Source of the DNA: Alloyangia pacifica
GTDB taxonomy: Bacteria; Pseudomonadota; Alphaproteobacteria; Rhodobacterales; Rhodobacteraceae
NCBI RefSeq assembly: GCF_900116195.1
Contig: NZ_FOZW01000009.1
Coordinates: forward strand, 165,541 to 229,540
Direction of reading: 5' to 3'
Length of the DNA stretch: 64,000 nt
In this document: piece by piece, positions 24,562-33,712 of the stretch
Layout: each line of letters opens with the position of its first letter
Position numbering within the stretch: the stretch's first letter is position 1
Notes under the pieces: model-generated
Databases searched by the model: none
The model's input: the letters and a program-made list of their open reading frames with translations, nothing else
What the model was told of the DNA's origin: nothing
Program-made: the position numbers and the translations under genes

Positions 24562-25404
24562 TCAGTCTTTCAGGAGTGCGTCCGCCCAGTCGGCGATGGC
24601 ATCCGCGGTCTCGACCGGTTTCGCCGCCGGCAGCGCGTGGCTGGCACCGTCGATCACCGTGACCGTCACGCGATCACCCAGCTCGTCGCGGACCTCCATG
24701 CGCGAGCTTTCCGGCCGGAAGGGGTCCGAGCCCGCCTGCAGGTCGAGGATCGGCGCGGTGCCGCCCGCCCAGTAGTCCTCGCGGTCGGTCAGCTTGCGCG
24801 CTGCGCGCTGGCTGACTGTGACGTCCTGGTGCCAGCCCTCGAGCCAGGGCTCGGCGCTCGCCTCGTCGGTGAAGAACGCCAGCAGCAGCCCTTCCATCTT
24901 CTGATCGCGGCTCGAGTCCGGATCGTTGATCATGGTGATCGCCTCGGAAAGCTCCGACGGCCAGGACTTCGCACCGCCCGCGATCAGCGCCAGGCCCGAG
25001 ACCATCTCTGGGTGGTCAGAGGCGATCGTCTTGGCGATCCACTGGCCGTAGGCATGGCCTGCGACGATGGCCTTGCCGCCCTCCTGGGCAATCACCGCGG
25101 CGAAGTCGTCGCCGAAGTCGTGGAAGGACACCTCGGTCATCTTGCCGGTGCTGGCCCCGATGCCGCGCGGTTCCGGCAGCGCGACGCGGTAGCCGCGCTC
25201 GGACAGCCTGTCGGCCAGCGGCGCAAGCTCGCCGGAGCTGCGGCCGGTCGAAGCAATCACCACCACCAGCGGCCCCTCGCCGCGGACCGAGTAGCCCACC
25301 TGCGCGTCACCATTCATCGCCGTCTTCTCCTCGACCTGCGCTTGCGCAAGGCACGGCATCGCCAAGGCGAGGGCAAGGCCCATCGCCGCAAATCTCGTTT
25401 TCAT
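24562..25404 (-). CDS. Exported alpha/beta-hydrolase-fold protein lacking the nucleophile Ser
   Basis: A 280-residue protein with a signal peptide (1-22, ending LAQAQ), so likely periplasmic. The fold is recognisable: VVVIASTGRSSGE, LPEPRGIGASTG, AIVAGHAYGQWIAK, ILDLQAGSDPFRPES and the C-terminal IDGASHALP. The nucleophile elbow GxSxG reads GHAYG (116-120), with Ala118 where Ser is expected, while candidate Asp and His are kept. It may be a non-hydrolytic binding protein or use another mechanism. Start 25404 has GGAGG about 9 nt upstream. Last gene of the minus block. Confidence 0.8.
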   Translation of the reverse strand: MKTRFAAMGLALALAMPCLAQAQVEEKTAMNGDAQVGYSVRGEGPLVVVIASTGRSSGELAPLADRLSERGYRVALPEPRGIGASTGKMTEVSFHDFGDDFAAVIAQEGGKAIVAGHAYGQWIAKTIASDHPEMVSGLALIAGGAKSWPSELSEAITMINDPDSSRDQKMEGLLLAFFTDEASAEPWLEGWHQDVTVSQRAARKLTDREDYWAGGTAPILDLQAGSDPFRPESSRMEVRDELGDRVTVTVIDGASHALPAAKPVETADAIADWADALLKD

Positions 25405-25515
25405 GTCGCCATTCCTCCAAGGGCCCCACACTGTCCGCGACCTGTCCCGGCGTGGGGTGAGCCGGGGGCGGGTCCGCTCAGAACCCGGGGCGCGGAATTC
25501 CGGACGCCTGCTCCG

Positions 25516-26184
25516 TCACCGGGTCTTCGTGTGGCCCATGTCCACCGAACCTTCTCCACCCGGGGCATATTGCAGCATCGGCCGTTCATAGATGTCGCCG
25601 ATGCCTGCGAAGAAGGGACCGCCCAGCCTGGAAATCGGAGCCAGCTTGGTGACGTCCACCCTGCGTCCATCGAACACGGTCTCGGCGAAATGGAAGGCCA
25701 GCACCTCTCCGATGTAGAGCGTGTTGATACCCTTGCCGAGGGTCACGCTCTGATCGAGACGGCACTCCATCTGGATCGGAGAGGCGGCAATGCGCGGCGG
25801 GCGAACGTGGCGGCTTGGCAGCACCGAAAGGCCGAGTTCCTCCACTTCGCTGATCTCCGGGGGGAAGTTCTGGGCGGATGCCCGGATCGCCTCCATCGCG
25901 TCATGCGTGGCCACGTTCACCACAAATTCCCCGGTATCGAGGATGTTGCGCGCGGTATCCTTCATCTCGCCATCGGTGCCGGCCCGCAACGCGATGTTGA
26001 CCGCCAGCATTGGCGGCGTCGTGGCCACGTAGTTGTAGGAACTGAAGGGGGCCAGGTTCACACGGCCCGCCGGGTCCACCGTGCTGATCCAGGCGATCGG
26101 CCGAGGCACCACGGCGCCGACGAGCAGCCGATACGCCGTTGCGGAATCCATCCCCTCGGCATCGAGCGTGTCATAGGTGGTCAT
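25516..26184 (-). CDS. Flavin reductase family protein (FMN-binding split barrel)
   Basis: A 222-residue protein with the split-barrel signature: RLLVGAVVPRPIAWISTVDP, GRVNLAPFSSYNYVATTPPM and FVVNVATHDAMEAI. These proteins bind FMN and often reduce it for a partner monooxygenase, though the family has other roles. Start 26184 has AAAGGA upstream and overlaps the TctA stop by 4 bp, so it is coupled to the tct transport genes. A partner monooxygenase is not present nearby apart from a truncated one at 42.7 kb. Confidence 0.88.
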   Translation of the reverse strand: MTTYDTLDAEGMDSATAYRLLVGAVVPRPIAWISTVDPAGRVNLAPFSSYNYVATTPPMLAVNIALRAGTDGEMKDTARNILDTGEFVVNVATHDAMEAIRASAQNFPPEISEVEELGLSVLPSRHVRPPRIAASPIQMECRLDQSVTLGKGINTLYIGEVLAFHFAETVFDGRRVDVTKLAPISRLGGPFFAGIGDIYERPMLQYAPGGEGSVDMGHTKTR

Positions 26185-27728
26185 TGGGTATCCTTTGTTT
26201 GGCTTTGCATCTGCGGCTCGGAGAGAGAGGACGGGGACGCGGCGCGCTGGCTTTTCCAGATCGCCCGCGCGCTGAGGAGAAGCAGCCCGGCGAGCAGCGC
26301 CAGAAGCACAACGCTGATCGGCCGTTCCCAGAAGATCGAGAAAGAGCCCCGCGACATGAGCAGCGCGCGCTTGAAGTGTTCCTCCATCATCGGCCCAAGG
26401 ATGAATCCCAGCAGAAGCGGCGCAGCGGGATAGGCGAGACGGTTCATCACCAGGCCGACGATGCCGAAGATCATCACCAGTGCGATGTCGAAGACCTGGT
26501 ATTCGATCGAGTAGACGCCGATGCAGATGAAAAAGAGCATCGCCGGGAACAGAATGTTGTAGGGGATCGACAGCATCCGCACCCACACGCCGATCAGCGG
26601 AATATTCAGGATCAGCAGCAGGACGTTGCCGATCCAGAAGCTTGCGACGAGCCCCCAGAACATCTGCGGCTGGTCGATCAGGAATCTGGGCCCCGGCACG
26701 ACACCGTGGATCATCATCGCGCCCAGAAGGAACGCCATCAGCGCGTCGCCCGGGATACCCAGGCTCAGGGTTGGCACAAAGGCCGACTGGACTGCCGAGT
26801 TGTTGGCGGCCTCGGGTGCGGCTATGCCCTCCAGCGCACCCTTGCCGAACCGCTCCGGCGTCTTCGACTGGCGCTTTTCCACCGCATAGGCAATGAAGGT
26901 CGCGATGGTGGCCCCGGACCCAGGAAGCGCGCCGATCACCGCGCCGATCGCCGTCCCTCGCAGGGTCGGCTTTACGATGACCTTCCACTCGGCCTTGCTG
27001 GGCAGCATCGACTTGAAGGTGATCTTGCCCGTGGCAGGTTTGCGAGACGTATCGTCGACGATGGAATTCAGGATCTCGGCCACGCCGAACAGGCCCATGG
27101 CAATCGTGACGAGGCTGATACCGTCATAGAGCTCAACCTGCCCGAAGGTGAACCGCGAGACCCCCGAGTTCAGATCCGTCCCGACCAGGCCCAGCGTGAG
27201 GCCCAGGGCGACCATCGCAAGGCTCTTCAGCTGCGATCCCGAGCCGATGGTCGAGGCAAGGAACAGCCCAAAGGCCATGATCAGAAAGTACTCTGCCGAC
27301 GAGAACGACAGCGCCGCGCGGGCGATCAGCGGCGTGAAGCCCATCATCAGGATGATCGCGATCGAGCCGCCGACGAAGGAGCAGATCGTCGTGACGAAAA
27401 GCGCCAGTCCAGCTCGGCCCTGCTGGGTCATCGGATAGCCGTCAAGCGCCGTCACCGCCGCCGTCACGGTGCCCGGCACATTCAGCAGGATCGACGCGGT
27501 CGAGCTGCCGTATTGCGCTCCGTAGAAGATGCCGGCGAGCATGATCATGGCAACGGTGGGATCGAGGTAATAGGTCATCGGCAGGCACAGCGATACCGCC
27601 GCCAGGGCACCCACACCGGGCAGGACCCCGACAAAGGTGCCGATCGTCACGCCAATGAAGCAGAACAGCAACGCGTCGAACGACAGCGCCCGCTCAAACC
27701 CAATGAGAATATCCGCATACATCTCCAT
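26181..27728 (-). CDS. tctA: Tripartite tricarboxylate transporter large permease (TctA family)
   Basis: A 515-residue protein with about 12 membrane helices and TctA hallmarks: VGVLPGVGALAAVSLCLPMT, YGAQYGSSTASILLNVPG and the repeated ALPGSGATIATFIAYAVEKR. Start 27728 is chosen because its ATG overlaps the TctB stop (TGATG). With TctB and the periplasmic TctC it forms a secondary importer for carboxylates; relatives with different binding proteins take citrate, aromatic acids and other acids. C-terminus is hydrophilic and variable. Confidence 0.92.
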   Translation of the reverse strand: MEMYADILIGFERALSFDALLFCFIGVTIGTFVGVLPGVGALAAVSLCLPMTYYLDPTVAMIMLAGIFYGAQYGSSTASILLNVPGTVTAAVTALDGYPMTQQGRAGLALFVTTICSFVGGSIAIILMMGFTPLIARAALSFSSAEYFLIMAFGLFLASTIGSGSQLKSLAMVALGLTLGLVGTDLNSGVSRFTFGQVELYDGISLVTIAMGLFGVAEILNSIVDDTSRKPATGKITFKSMLPSKAEWKVIVKPTLRGTAIGAVIGALPGSGATIATFIAYAVEKRQSKTPERFGKGALEGIAAPEAANNSAVQSAFVPTLSLGIPGDALMAFLLGAMMIHGVVPGPRFLIDQPQMFWGLVASFWIGNVLLLILNIPLIGVWVRMLSIPYNILFPAMLFFICIGVYSIEYQVFDIALVMIFGIVGLVMNRLAYPAAPLLLGFILGPMMEEHFKRALLMSRGSFSIFWERPISVVLLALLAGLLLLSARAIWKSQRAASPSSLSEPQMQSQTKDTQ

Positions 27729-28195
27729 CACCCCCAAAACGCATCGAGCGGCAGCTTGAAGCCGAGGATGAAGACGACATATCCAAGGGCCGCCAGCCCG
27801 ATCGCCGTCAGACCCGCCCGCCGGAGGGTCATCGCGCGTTCCGCAAAGGCGCCGATGAATGCCAGCAGCAGCGTCGCCGGCACGAGCCCGAGCGGCGCCA
27901 CCGTCGCGGCGAAGGTGCCCAGGCTCAACGTCACCATGACCAGCGGGCGCACCGGCGCATCGAGCTTGGGGCGGCCCCCGCTGCGAAGCTCAAAGAGGAT
28001 CCCCAGAGCCAGGAGGGCCAGCCCGCAGCCGACCGCGACCGGCAGGAAGCCCGGGCCCATGCGCCGAAGCGTTCCGACACCGACATTGGCACCTTCGAAC
28101 GCGACGTAGAGTCCAAGCAGGAACAGAGCCGCCGCGACTGCGTATTCCCAGGGGCCGGATCTTTGCCCCGGTTCGGTATTCTCTTGAGGTTCCAT
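27728..28195 (-). CDS. tctB: Tripartite tricarboxylate transporter small permease (TctB family)
   Basis: A 155-residue membrane protein with four predicted helices (WEYAVAAALFLLGLYVAFEG; then GFLPVAVGCGLALLALGILF; LGTFAATVAPLGLVPATLLL; C-terminal GLAALGYVVFILGF). The GTLRRMGPGFLP element after helix one is typical of TctB. Sequence conservation in this family is low, so the assignment rests on pattern and on position between tctC and tctA. Confidence 0.88.
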   Translation of the reverse strand: MEPQENTEPGQRSGPWEYAVAAALFLLGLYVAFEGANVGVGTLRRMGPGFLPVAVGCGLALLALGILFELRSGGRPKLDAPVRPLVMVTLSLGTFAATVAPLGLVPATLLLAFIGAFAERAMTLRRAGLTAIGLAALGYVVFILGFKLPLDAFWG

Positions 28196-28302
28196 GAGTG
28201 CGTGGGTCCAATTCTGCGTCGAATGGGTGAGAAGCGGGTGCCCGAGTGCCTGCACTGGCCGGCGCAGACCGGACCGCGGATGTCGTCAGACACCGCTCGC
28301 CG

Positions 28303-28317
28303 GTCCCGGCTCGGGAC
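28303..28317 (-). terminator. Short hairpin between tctC and tctB
   Basis: A perfect 6-bp stem GTCCCG/CGGGAC with a 3-nt loop lies 19 bp after the tctC stop. Additional GC-rich self-complementarity surrounds it (about 28250-28335). A probable 3' stabiliser for the abundant binding-protein message. Confidence 0.4.
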
Positions 28318-28336
28318 TTCGCCGGATCTGCCGCGG

Positions 28337-29302
28337 TCAGTTCCGCGGCACGTCCGCGGCGTCGAGCAGCTTCAGCAATCGCTCGGATTCGCTTTCAAGA
28401 AAGCCCGCGAACTCATCCGTGGGCTTGTAGAACATCATGACGCCGCTGGCCTCGAGCCGCTGGCGCAGCTCCTCGTCCTGCAACGTATCGGCGATGGCGG
28501 CGTCGAGCTTCGCGACCACATCCTCTGGCGTGTTGGCCGGTGCCGACACCCCGAACCAGGTACTCATCTGGAATTCCCCCAACCCGAGCTCCGCCATCGT
28601 CGCGACATCGGGCAGCAGCGGCGTGCGTTCCGGAGCGGCGACCCCCAGCGGCACCAATGCACCGCTTTCGATGTGCGGCAGCAACGGAGGCAGGTTGAGA
28701 AAGGCCAGGTCGACGTTCCCGGCCAGCACATCGACCACGGCGGGCGCGGCGCCGCCATAGGGAATGTGCACCATCTGTGTGTCGGTTTCCTGCATCAGCA
28801 GGACGCTGGACAGGTGCGGCAGGCTGCCGTTCCCCACAGATGCAAAGGCCAGCGTGTCCGGCGACTCCTTTGCCTTGGCGACCAGCTCTTCGAGCGTCGA
28901 GAGCTCCGCGCCACTGCCGACGACCAGAACGTTTGGAACGTTGGCGATCATGGCGACCGGAGCGAAATCGGCAAGACCCTCATATTGCACCGGCTGGATC
29001 TCGGGCGTGATGAAATGCGTCGGAGAACTGGCGATCAGCAGGGTATAGCCGTCAGGGTCGGACTGCGCCACGTAGGTTGCCGCGATGGCCGTTGCGGCGC
29101 CGGGCCGGTTTTCGACCACCACCGGCTGACCCAGCCTCTCGGTCATCCCCTCGGCGAGGGTCCGCGCGATCAGATCGGCCGAACCGCCCGCCGCATAGGG
29201 GTTTACGAGGGTGATCGGCTGCGCCGGATAGTCCTGCGCGGATGCAAGGCTTGCCGAAAGCGCAAGCGCGGACAGGGCCAGGCCCGTCAGTCTGGATTTC
29301 AT
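28337..29302 (-). CDS. tctC: Tripartite tricarboxylate transporter substrate-binding protein (TctC/Bug family)
   Basis: A 321-residue exported protein with signal peptide 1-22 (LSASLASAQ). The mature start DYPAQPITLVNPYAAGGSAD is the classic Bug-family N-terminus, followed by VVVENRPGAATAIAATYVAQ and PDGYTLLIASSP. GGAGG lies upstream of the chosen ATG. Relatives bind citrate, aromatic acids such as terephthalate, amino acids and others, so the ligand is open. Next to it is a tannase/feruloyl-esterase-family protein, which would make aromatic acids from esters. Confidence 0.93.
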   Translation of the reverse strand: MKSRLTGLALSALALSASLASAQDYPAQPITLVNPYAAGGSADLIARTLAEGMTERLGQPVVVENRPGAATAIAATYVAQSDPDGYTLLIASSPTHFITPEIQPVQYEGLADFAPVAMIANVPNVLVVGSGAELSTLEELVAKAKESPDTLAFASVGNGSLPHLSSVLLMQETDTQMVHIPYGGAAPAVVDVLAGNVDLAFLNLPPLLPHIESGALVPLGVAAPERTPLLPDVATMAELGLGEFQMSTWFGVSAPANTPEDVVAKLDAAIADTLQDEELRQRLEASGVMMFYKPTDEFAGFLESESERLLKLLDAADVPRN

Positions 29303-29419
29303 GGTCTTCCTCCCAATGGTGCGGCAGTGCGGTCCTCCCACTGCCTTGTGGTGATTGCACGCGGACCTGCCGGCCCGGCGACCGCGACGATGGGCTGACC
29401 ACCGCCGCGGCAGGTTTCA

Positions 29420-30979
29420 TCACTTGCAGACGAAGCTGGCAGCATCGGCTTCGGGGCCGCTGCCATCGTAGGTGGCCACCGTGGGCCAGGGGCACAGCGG
29501 GCGGGAGCGCCCGTCGAGGTCCGCGCCGGTGGCGATCAGCCTGTCGGGGGCCCTGCCCTCCTCGACCCAGCCGACGATGGTCTGCAGCACGTCGAAGGAC
29601 TCGGGCCCCGGCCCGCCGCGGCAATGCCCCATGCCCGGCACCGGGAAGTAGCGGGCGAAATCCCCGACATCCCCCATGTCCGCCTGCAGCGCCGCCATGT
29701 AGCGGGCGGTGTCATTGGCCGAGATCGCCGCATCCCCGGTGCCGTGGTAGAGCAGGATCTTGCCGCCTGCATCGCGGAAGGCGCCAAGATCGGTCGAGGT
29801 CGCATCCGCAAAAGCCGCCGAGGCCTCCATGCGCTGCGGGTCGCTGTCGAAGTCGAAGTTGATGATGTCGAAGGCCGGGTCCGGCGGCGTCAGGAAGACA
29901 TACTTGATGCCGTTGTTGGACAGGCCTGCCTTGATCGCGTTGGGCTCCGGGGTTTCCGAGGTGCCGAGGCGCCAGCTGCGCCAGCCCGCTTCGGCAATCG
30001 CCGGGTCGTAGCTCCATGCGACGTAGAAGCGCTCACCGGCGCTGTCGCGCGAGCCCTCGTGCAGCAGCTTCAGCGTCTCGACCTTCTCTGCGCTCAGACA
30101 GGCGTCCTGCCCGGCGCTGCAGGCGAGCCCCGAGGGATCATAGTCACACCCGGCAGGGTCAAGCACCAGCCCGTCGGCGAGTCCGTCGCGCGCGTCGCAC
30201 TGCTGGACGATGTCCTGCGCCAGAAGTTCCAGATCGGCGTTGCTGAACGCGCGTGACAAGATGGGATGGCCCGCCTCGTCCCTTGGGGCGATGGCCGTCA
30301 GCTTCTGCAGGCCCCAGGCGGTATCAACGTGGCTGCGCGACAGGCGGAACACCGGCGCGCCCGCGACGATGCCATCGAAGAGTTCGGGAAACCGCTGGCT
30401 GGCCATCATGCCCTGCCGACCGCCGTTGGAGCAGCCGATGAGGTAGCTGTGGTGCGGAGCTTCGCCGTAATAGCCGGTGGTGAGGGCCTTGCCGGTCTCG
30501 GCAACATCCTTGAGTGCCTGATAGCCCCAGGCCTCGCGGGCCTCGGGATCGAGGCCAAAGGAGCTGTCCTTGTCCTCGTGCCCGGCATCGGTCGAGATCA
30601 CCGCGTAGCCCTCGGCCACGGCCGCCGGCTCGCCGGTCGGCTGCGAGCCGCCAAAGGCCGGGCGTACGCGACCATCGAGCCCGCCGCCGCCCTGGAAGTA
30701 GAAGCGTCCGTTCCAGCCTTCGGGCAGACGCAACTCGAAGCGGTCGCCGAAGAGCACGTCTCCCACGCCTCGACGCTCATCGATCACCCCGGTGACCTTG
30801 CAATAGGCCGGCAGGTCCTGCCCGGCATCGTCATCGGGTCCGGCCGGGACCCAGGCCGCCTCGGCGATCTTCAGGCCGTCCCGGGTGATGTTTGCAAGCG
30901 CAGCGCAGCCTGCCTCATCCGCTTGCGCACCGGTGGCAATGGCACTGCAAAGCAGTGCGCCATGAGCCAGAAATCTCAT
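29420..30979 (-). CDS. Tannase/feruloyl esterase family alpha/beta hydrolase
   Basis: A 519-residue exported enzyme with a signal peptide of 20 residues (ending GAQA). Nucleophile elbow GCSNGGR at 182-188 (Ser184), acid in LLYHGTGDAAI and His in VPGMGHCRGG, followed by the family's C-terminal LCPWPTVATYDG. The cysteines flanking Ser and His (C183 and the C after GH) match the disulfide that joins the triad in this family. Family enzymes hydrolyse galloyl, feruloyl or mono-hydroxyethyl-terephthalate esters. Placed upstream of tctCBA, so hydrolysis outside followed by uptake of the released acid is plausible. Confidence 0.92.
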   Translation of the reverse strand: MRFLAHGALLCSAIATGAQADEAGCAALANITRDGLKIAEAAWVPAGPDDDAGQDLPAYCKVTGVIDERRGVGDVLFGDRFELRLPEGWNGRFYFQGGGGLDGRVRPAFGGSQPTGEPAAVAEGYAVISTDAGHEDKDSSFGLDPEAREAWGYQALKDVAETGKALTTGYYGEAPHHSYLIGCSNGGRQGMMASQRFPELFDGIVAGAPVFRLSRSHVDTAWGLQKLTAIAPRDEAGHPILSRAFSNADLELLAQDIVQQCDARDGLADGLVLDPAGCDYDPSGLACSAGQDACLSAEKVETLKLLHEGSRDSAGERFYVAWSYDPAIAEAGWRSWRLGTSETPEPNAIKAGLSNNGIKYVFLTPPDPAFDIINFDFDSDPQRMEASAAFADATSTDLGAFRDAGGKILLYHGTGDAAISANDTARYMAALQADMGDVGDFARYFPVPGMGHCRGGPGPESFDVLQTIVGWVEEGRAPDRLIATGADLDGRSRPLCPWPTVATYDGSGPEADAASFVCK

Positions 30980-31023
30980 GATTCTCCTCCCAATTTCTCC
31001 CTTGAGAGGTAAGTTAAATCATT

Positions 31024-31033
31024 AAGCTAGCTT
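31024..31033. promoter_or_regulatory. AAGCTAGCTT palindrome upstream of the tannase gene
   Basis: A perfect 10-bp palindrome in an AT-rich 100-bp promoter region before the tannase/tct operon. It shares the TAGCTTT core with repeats upstream of the GntR gene (31869-31887) and of the TAXI binding-protein gene (42464-42485). Possible operator of the adjacent GntR/UTRA regulator. Confidence 0.4.
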
Positions 31034-31082
31034 TGTCACTTAAAGAGTCGCCACGGTCCCGGTCTTTGCCCGGACCACTGGC

Positions 31083-31826
31083 TCAGGTGAGCAATTTCAT
31101 ATCGATCCGCACCTTGTCGCCACGGTAGATTCCGTTGGCGACGAGGATCAGACGCCCGCCTTCATCGATGGCCAAGCGCTGCACCAATACGATCGGATCG
31201 TTGAGCGACAGCTGCAGCAGCTGCGCGGTCTCGACATCGGCGGAGGCCACCGACAGGATCTGCCGGGCATCAGCGACGCGCACGCCCGGCAAGTCCGACA
31301 CCAGCCGCATCGCGGTGGTGGTGGAGTAGTTCTCTTCGGGGATCAGTGGCTGCAGCTTCTCGTCGACGAAGACGTCGGCGACGAGGAAGGGCACGTTCTG
31401 CCGCCGGTGCAGACGCCGCAGGTGACGATAGCTGGGCGCAACGGTGCCATGGTCGAAATCCGCCTGCGCGAGCGTCGCGCCGGGCGTGTCCGACAGCACC
31501 TCGATCTGCGCATCGGCACGCGACATGAGCAGGCCGTTCCAGTCGGTCTGCACCTCGCACCAGAGATCACGCTCGGGCCGGGCGCGCACGAAGGTGCCCT
31601 TGGCCCGGAACCGCTCGATCAGACCCTCCTTTTCGATCTGATCGAGCGCCTGGCGGATCGTCATTCCCGCCACGCCGAATTCCTTGGACAGCTGTTCCAC
31701 CGTCGGTATCCGTGCCCCGATCGCCCAGTCCCCCCGCTCGATCCGGCCGCGGAAAAGCGAGGCAAGCTGGATATAGCGGGCGACATTGCTCTTCTCGAGC
31801 AGGTCGGTCGAGCTGGGCTTCTGCAT
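31083..31826 (-). CDS. GntR-family transcriptional regulator (HutC/UTRA type)
   Basis: A 247-residue protein with an N-terminal winged HTH (RIPTVEQLSKEFGVAGMTIR plus QALDQIEKEGLIERFRAKGT) and a C-terminal UTRA ligand-binding domain with the SYRHLRRLHRRQNVPFLVAD and QILSVASADVETAQLLQL elements. Located in the middle of the 24.6-42.4 kb minus block, between the tannase/tct part and the CoA-pathway part, and flanked on both sides by TAGCTTT-containing repeats. It probably controls both halves. Confidence 0.9.
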   Translation of the reverse strand: MQKPSSTDLLEKSNVARYIQLASLFRGRIERGDWAIGARIPTVEQLSKEFGVAGMTIRQALDQIEKEGLIERFRAKGTFVRARPERDLWCEVQTDWNGLLMSRADAQIEVLSDTPGATLAQADFDHGTVAPSYRHLRRLHRRQNVPFLVADVFVDEKLQPLIPEENYSTTTAMRLVSDLPGVRVADARQILSVASADVETAQLLQLSLNDPIVLVQRLAIDEGGRLILVANGIYRGDKVRIDMKLLT

Positions 31827-31868
31827 GGAAAGGTCCTCGCTTCTCTTCGCCTTCCGGGCATATCTGAC

Positions 31869-31887
31869 GATATTATAGCTTTATATC
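31869..31887. promoter_or_regulatory. GATAT-N9-ATATC inverted repeat upstream of gntR
   Basis: GATAT and ATATC arms around TATAGCTTT lie about 45 bp upstream of the GntR start. The TAGCTTT core recurs at 31028-31034 and 42478-42484. Candidate autoregulatory operator. Confidence 0.4.
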
Positions 31888-31922
31888 ACTTACTCCCGGT
31901 AGAGGGGAACCGGCTGCAGTCC

Positions 31923-32522
31923 TCAGTTGCGCAACGGCAGGTCGAAGAGGGCGCCGGGGGTGATGGGGAGATTGGCGCTGACCCCTTCCGGAACCGGGAT
32001 CTCATGCGCGTTCAGGGTCATGGCCACCATCGAATAATAGCCGACGACGGCGGTCAGCTCGACCACCCCGACCTCGCCCCAGCGCGCGCACACCAGATCG
32101 TAGACCGGCTGCTTCGGGGTGCCTTGCGTCAGAAGTTGGCAGACGAAATCGTAGATCTCGGCCGCCGCGGCGTCGTCGCCGAAGTCCGGCACCCGGCCCA
32201 CGCGCAGGGCGTCGATCCACGCCTGATCCAGATCCACCTTCAGACCGTCGCGTTCATGGATGGCCCATTCCAGCAGGCTGTTCCAGCGCCGCGCCGTGAT
32301 CAGGATCGCCAGTTCGTTGAGGTAGCCCGGCAGCGTCGTCTCGAAGCGCAGCACGCGGCCAAGTTGCTGCCAGCGATCGGCAAGGACCGGATTGTGCAGC
32401 GCCGCCCGCAGGGGGCCGACGAGCACGCCGCGCGGCCCCGATACGATCTCGTCGAAGACGGCCTTCTGTGCCGGCGACATGGTCTCCGGCGCGGGGAAGC
32501 TGATACGTCCCATGCTGGTCAT
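31923..32522 (-). CDS. Carboxymuconolactone decarboxylase family protein
   Basis: A 199-residue helical protein of the CMD superfamily: GPRGVLVGPLRAALHNPVLA, YLNELAILITARRWNSLLEW, AIHERDGLKVDLDQAWIDAL. No peroxidatic CxxC, so not AhpD-like. The longer, two-lobed form (about 200 residues) is often found in aromatic and CoA-linked catabolic clusters, where its chemistry is generally unknown. Overlaps the stop of the CoA-transferase gene by 4 bp (ATGA), so it is expressed with it. Confidence 0.85.
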   Translation of the reverse strand: MTSMGRISFPAPETMSPAQKAVFDEIVSGPRGVLVGPLRAALHNPVLADRWQQLGRVLRFETTLPGYLNELAILITARRWNSLLEWAIHERDGLKVDLDQAWIDALRVGRVPDFGDDAAAAEIYDFVCQLLTQGTPKQPVYDLVCARWGEVGVVELTAVVGYYSMVAMTLNAHEIPVPEGVSANLPITPGALFDLPLRN

Positions 32523-33712
32523 CCTTTCACCTTGGCCGCGGCGACGCGGTCCCGGATTTCATCGGTATGCTGGCCGAGCAGCGGTGGCGCGGCCTCGAAG
32601 GACAGCGGCGCCTCGGCAAAGCGCATCGGTGAGACCACCTGCGGCACGGTCCCGGCAAGCGGGTGCGGCAGGTGCCGCAGCATCTGGCGATGCTGCACCT
32701 GCGGTTCGTCGAGCACGCCCGGCACGGTGTTGATCGGCGCGCAGGGCACTTTCACCGCCACGAGATCGGCCCGCCAGTCGGCGAGATCGCGGCTGCGCAA
32801 TGTCTCGCAGATCATCGGGTGCAGCACGTCGAGGTTCTCGACCCGCGCCGCGTTGGTGGCAAAGCGCGGATCCTGCGCCCAGTCCGGGTGGCCGAGGGCG
32901 GCGGCGAAGCGCACGAACTGCTCGTCGTTGCCGACCGCGATCACGATATGCCCGTCGCGGACCGGGAAGATGTCCTGCGGCTGGATGTTCGGGTGCTTGT
33001 TGCCCTTGCGGGTCGGCGTCGCGCCCGAGACGAGGTGGTTCATCGCCTGGTTCGCAAGCATCGCGGTGGCCACATCCAGCATCGCCAGATCGATATAGTC
33101 GCCCTTGCCGGTCTCGGCGCGGCGCGCCAGTGCGGCCAGCACGGCGACGGTGGCGTACATGCCGGTCATGATGTCGATGACCGGCACCCCGACCTTCTGC
33201 GGCCCGGCCCCCGGCTCGCCGTCCGGCACCCCGGTGACCGACAGCAGCCCGCCCATCGCCTGGATCATGAAGTCGTAGGCGACGTCCTCGGCCATAGGCC
33301 CGTCCTGGCCGAAGCCGGTGATCGAGCAGTAGATCAGCCGCGGGTTGATCGCCCGGAGCGACGCCTCGTCAAGCCCGTAGCGTGCCAGGGTGCCGACCTT
33401 GAAGTTCTCAAGCACGATGTCGCTTGTCCGGGCGAGATCGCGGATCAGCTCCTGGCCCTCTTCCGAGGCGATGTCGACCTCGACCGATTTCTTGCCTCGG
33501 TTGACCGACAGGTAATACCCCGACTCCTTGGTCGGCTTGCCAGCGCTGTCCTTCATGAACGGCGGCCCCCAGCGCCGGGTGTCATCCCCGACGCCAGCGC
33601 GTTCCACCTTGATGACCTCTGCTCCGAGGTCGGCGAGGATCTGGCCCGACCAGGGGCCGGCCATGATGCGGCTCAGGTCAAGCACCCGAACGTGGGAAAG
33701 CGGTCCGCTCAT
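32519..33712 (-). CDS. CaiB/BaiF (class III) CoA-transferase
   Basis: A 397-residue family III CoA-transferase. The N-terminus VRVLDLSRIMAGPWSGQILA with DLGAEVIKVERAG is diagnostic, followed by SVNRGKKSVEVDIAS and the CSITGFGQDGPMAEDVAYDF segment that holds the catalytic Asp (in AYDFMIQAMGG). It likely activates the imported or hydrolysed acid to its CoA thioester using an acyl-CoA donor. It starts the CoA pathway completed by crotonase, dehydrogenase and thiolase genes downstream-encoded in the same block. Overlaps the GST-like gene by 4 bp. Confidence 0.93.
   Translation of the reverse strand: MSGPLSHVRVLDLSRIMAGPWSGQILADLGAEVIKVERAGVGDDTRRWGPPFMKDSAGKPTKESGYYLSVNRGKKSVEVDIASEEGQELIRDLARTSDIVLENFKVGTLARYGLDEASLRAINPRLIYCSITGFGQDGPMAEDVAYDFMIQAMGGLLSVTGVPDGEPGAGPQKVGVPVIDIMTGMYATVAVLAALARRAETGKGDYIDLAMLDVATAMLANQAMNHLVSGATPTRKGNKHPNIQPQDIFPVRDGHIVIAVGNDEQFVRFAAALGHPDWAQDPRFATNAARVENLDVLHPMICETLRSRDLADWRADLVAVKVPCAPINTVPGVLDEPQVQHRQMLRHLPHPLAGTVPQVVSPMRFAEAPLSFEAAPPLLGQHTDEIRDRVAAAKVKG

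Noticed and set aside
24637..26433. 598-codon plus-strand frame
   Set aside because: Antisense to the hydrolase-fold, flavin reductase and TctA genes, which have motifs and ribosome-binding sites.
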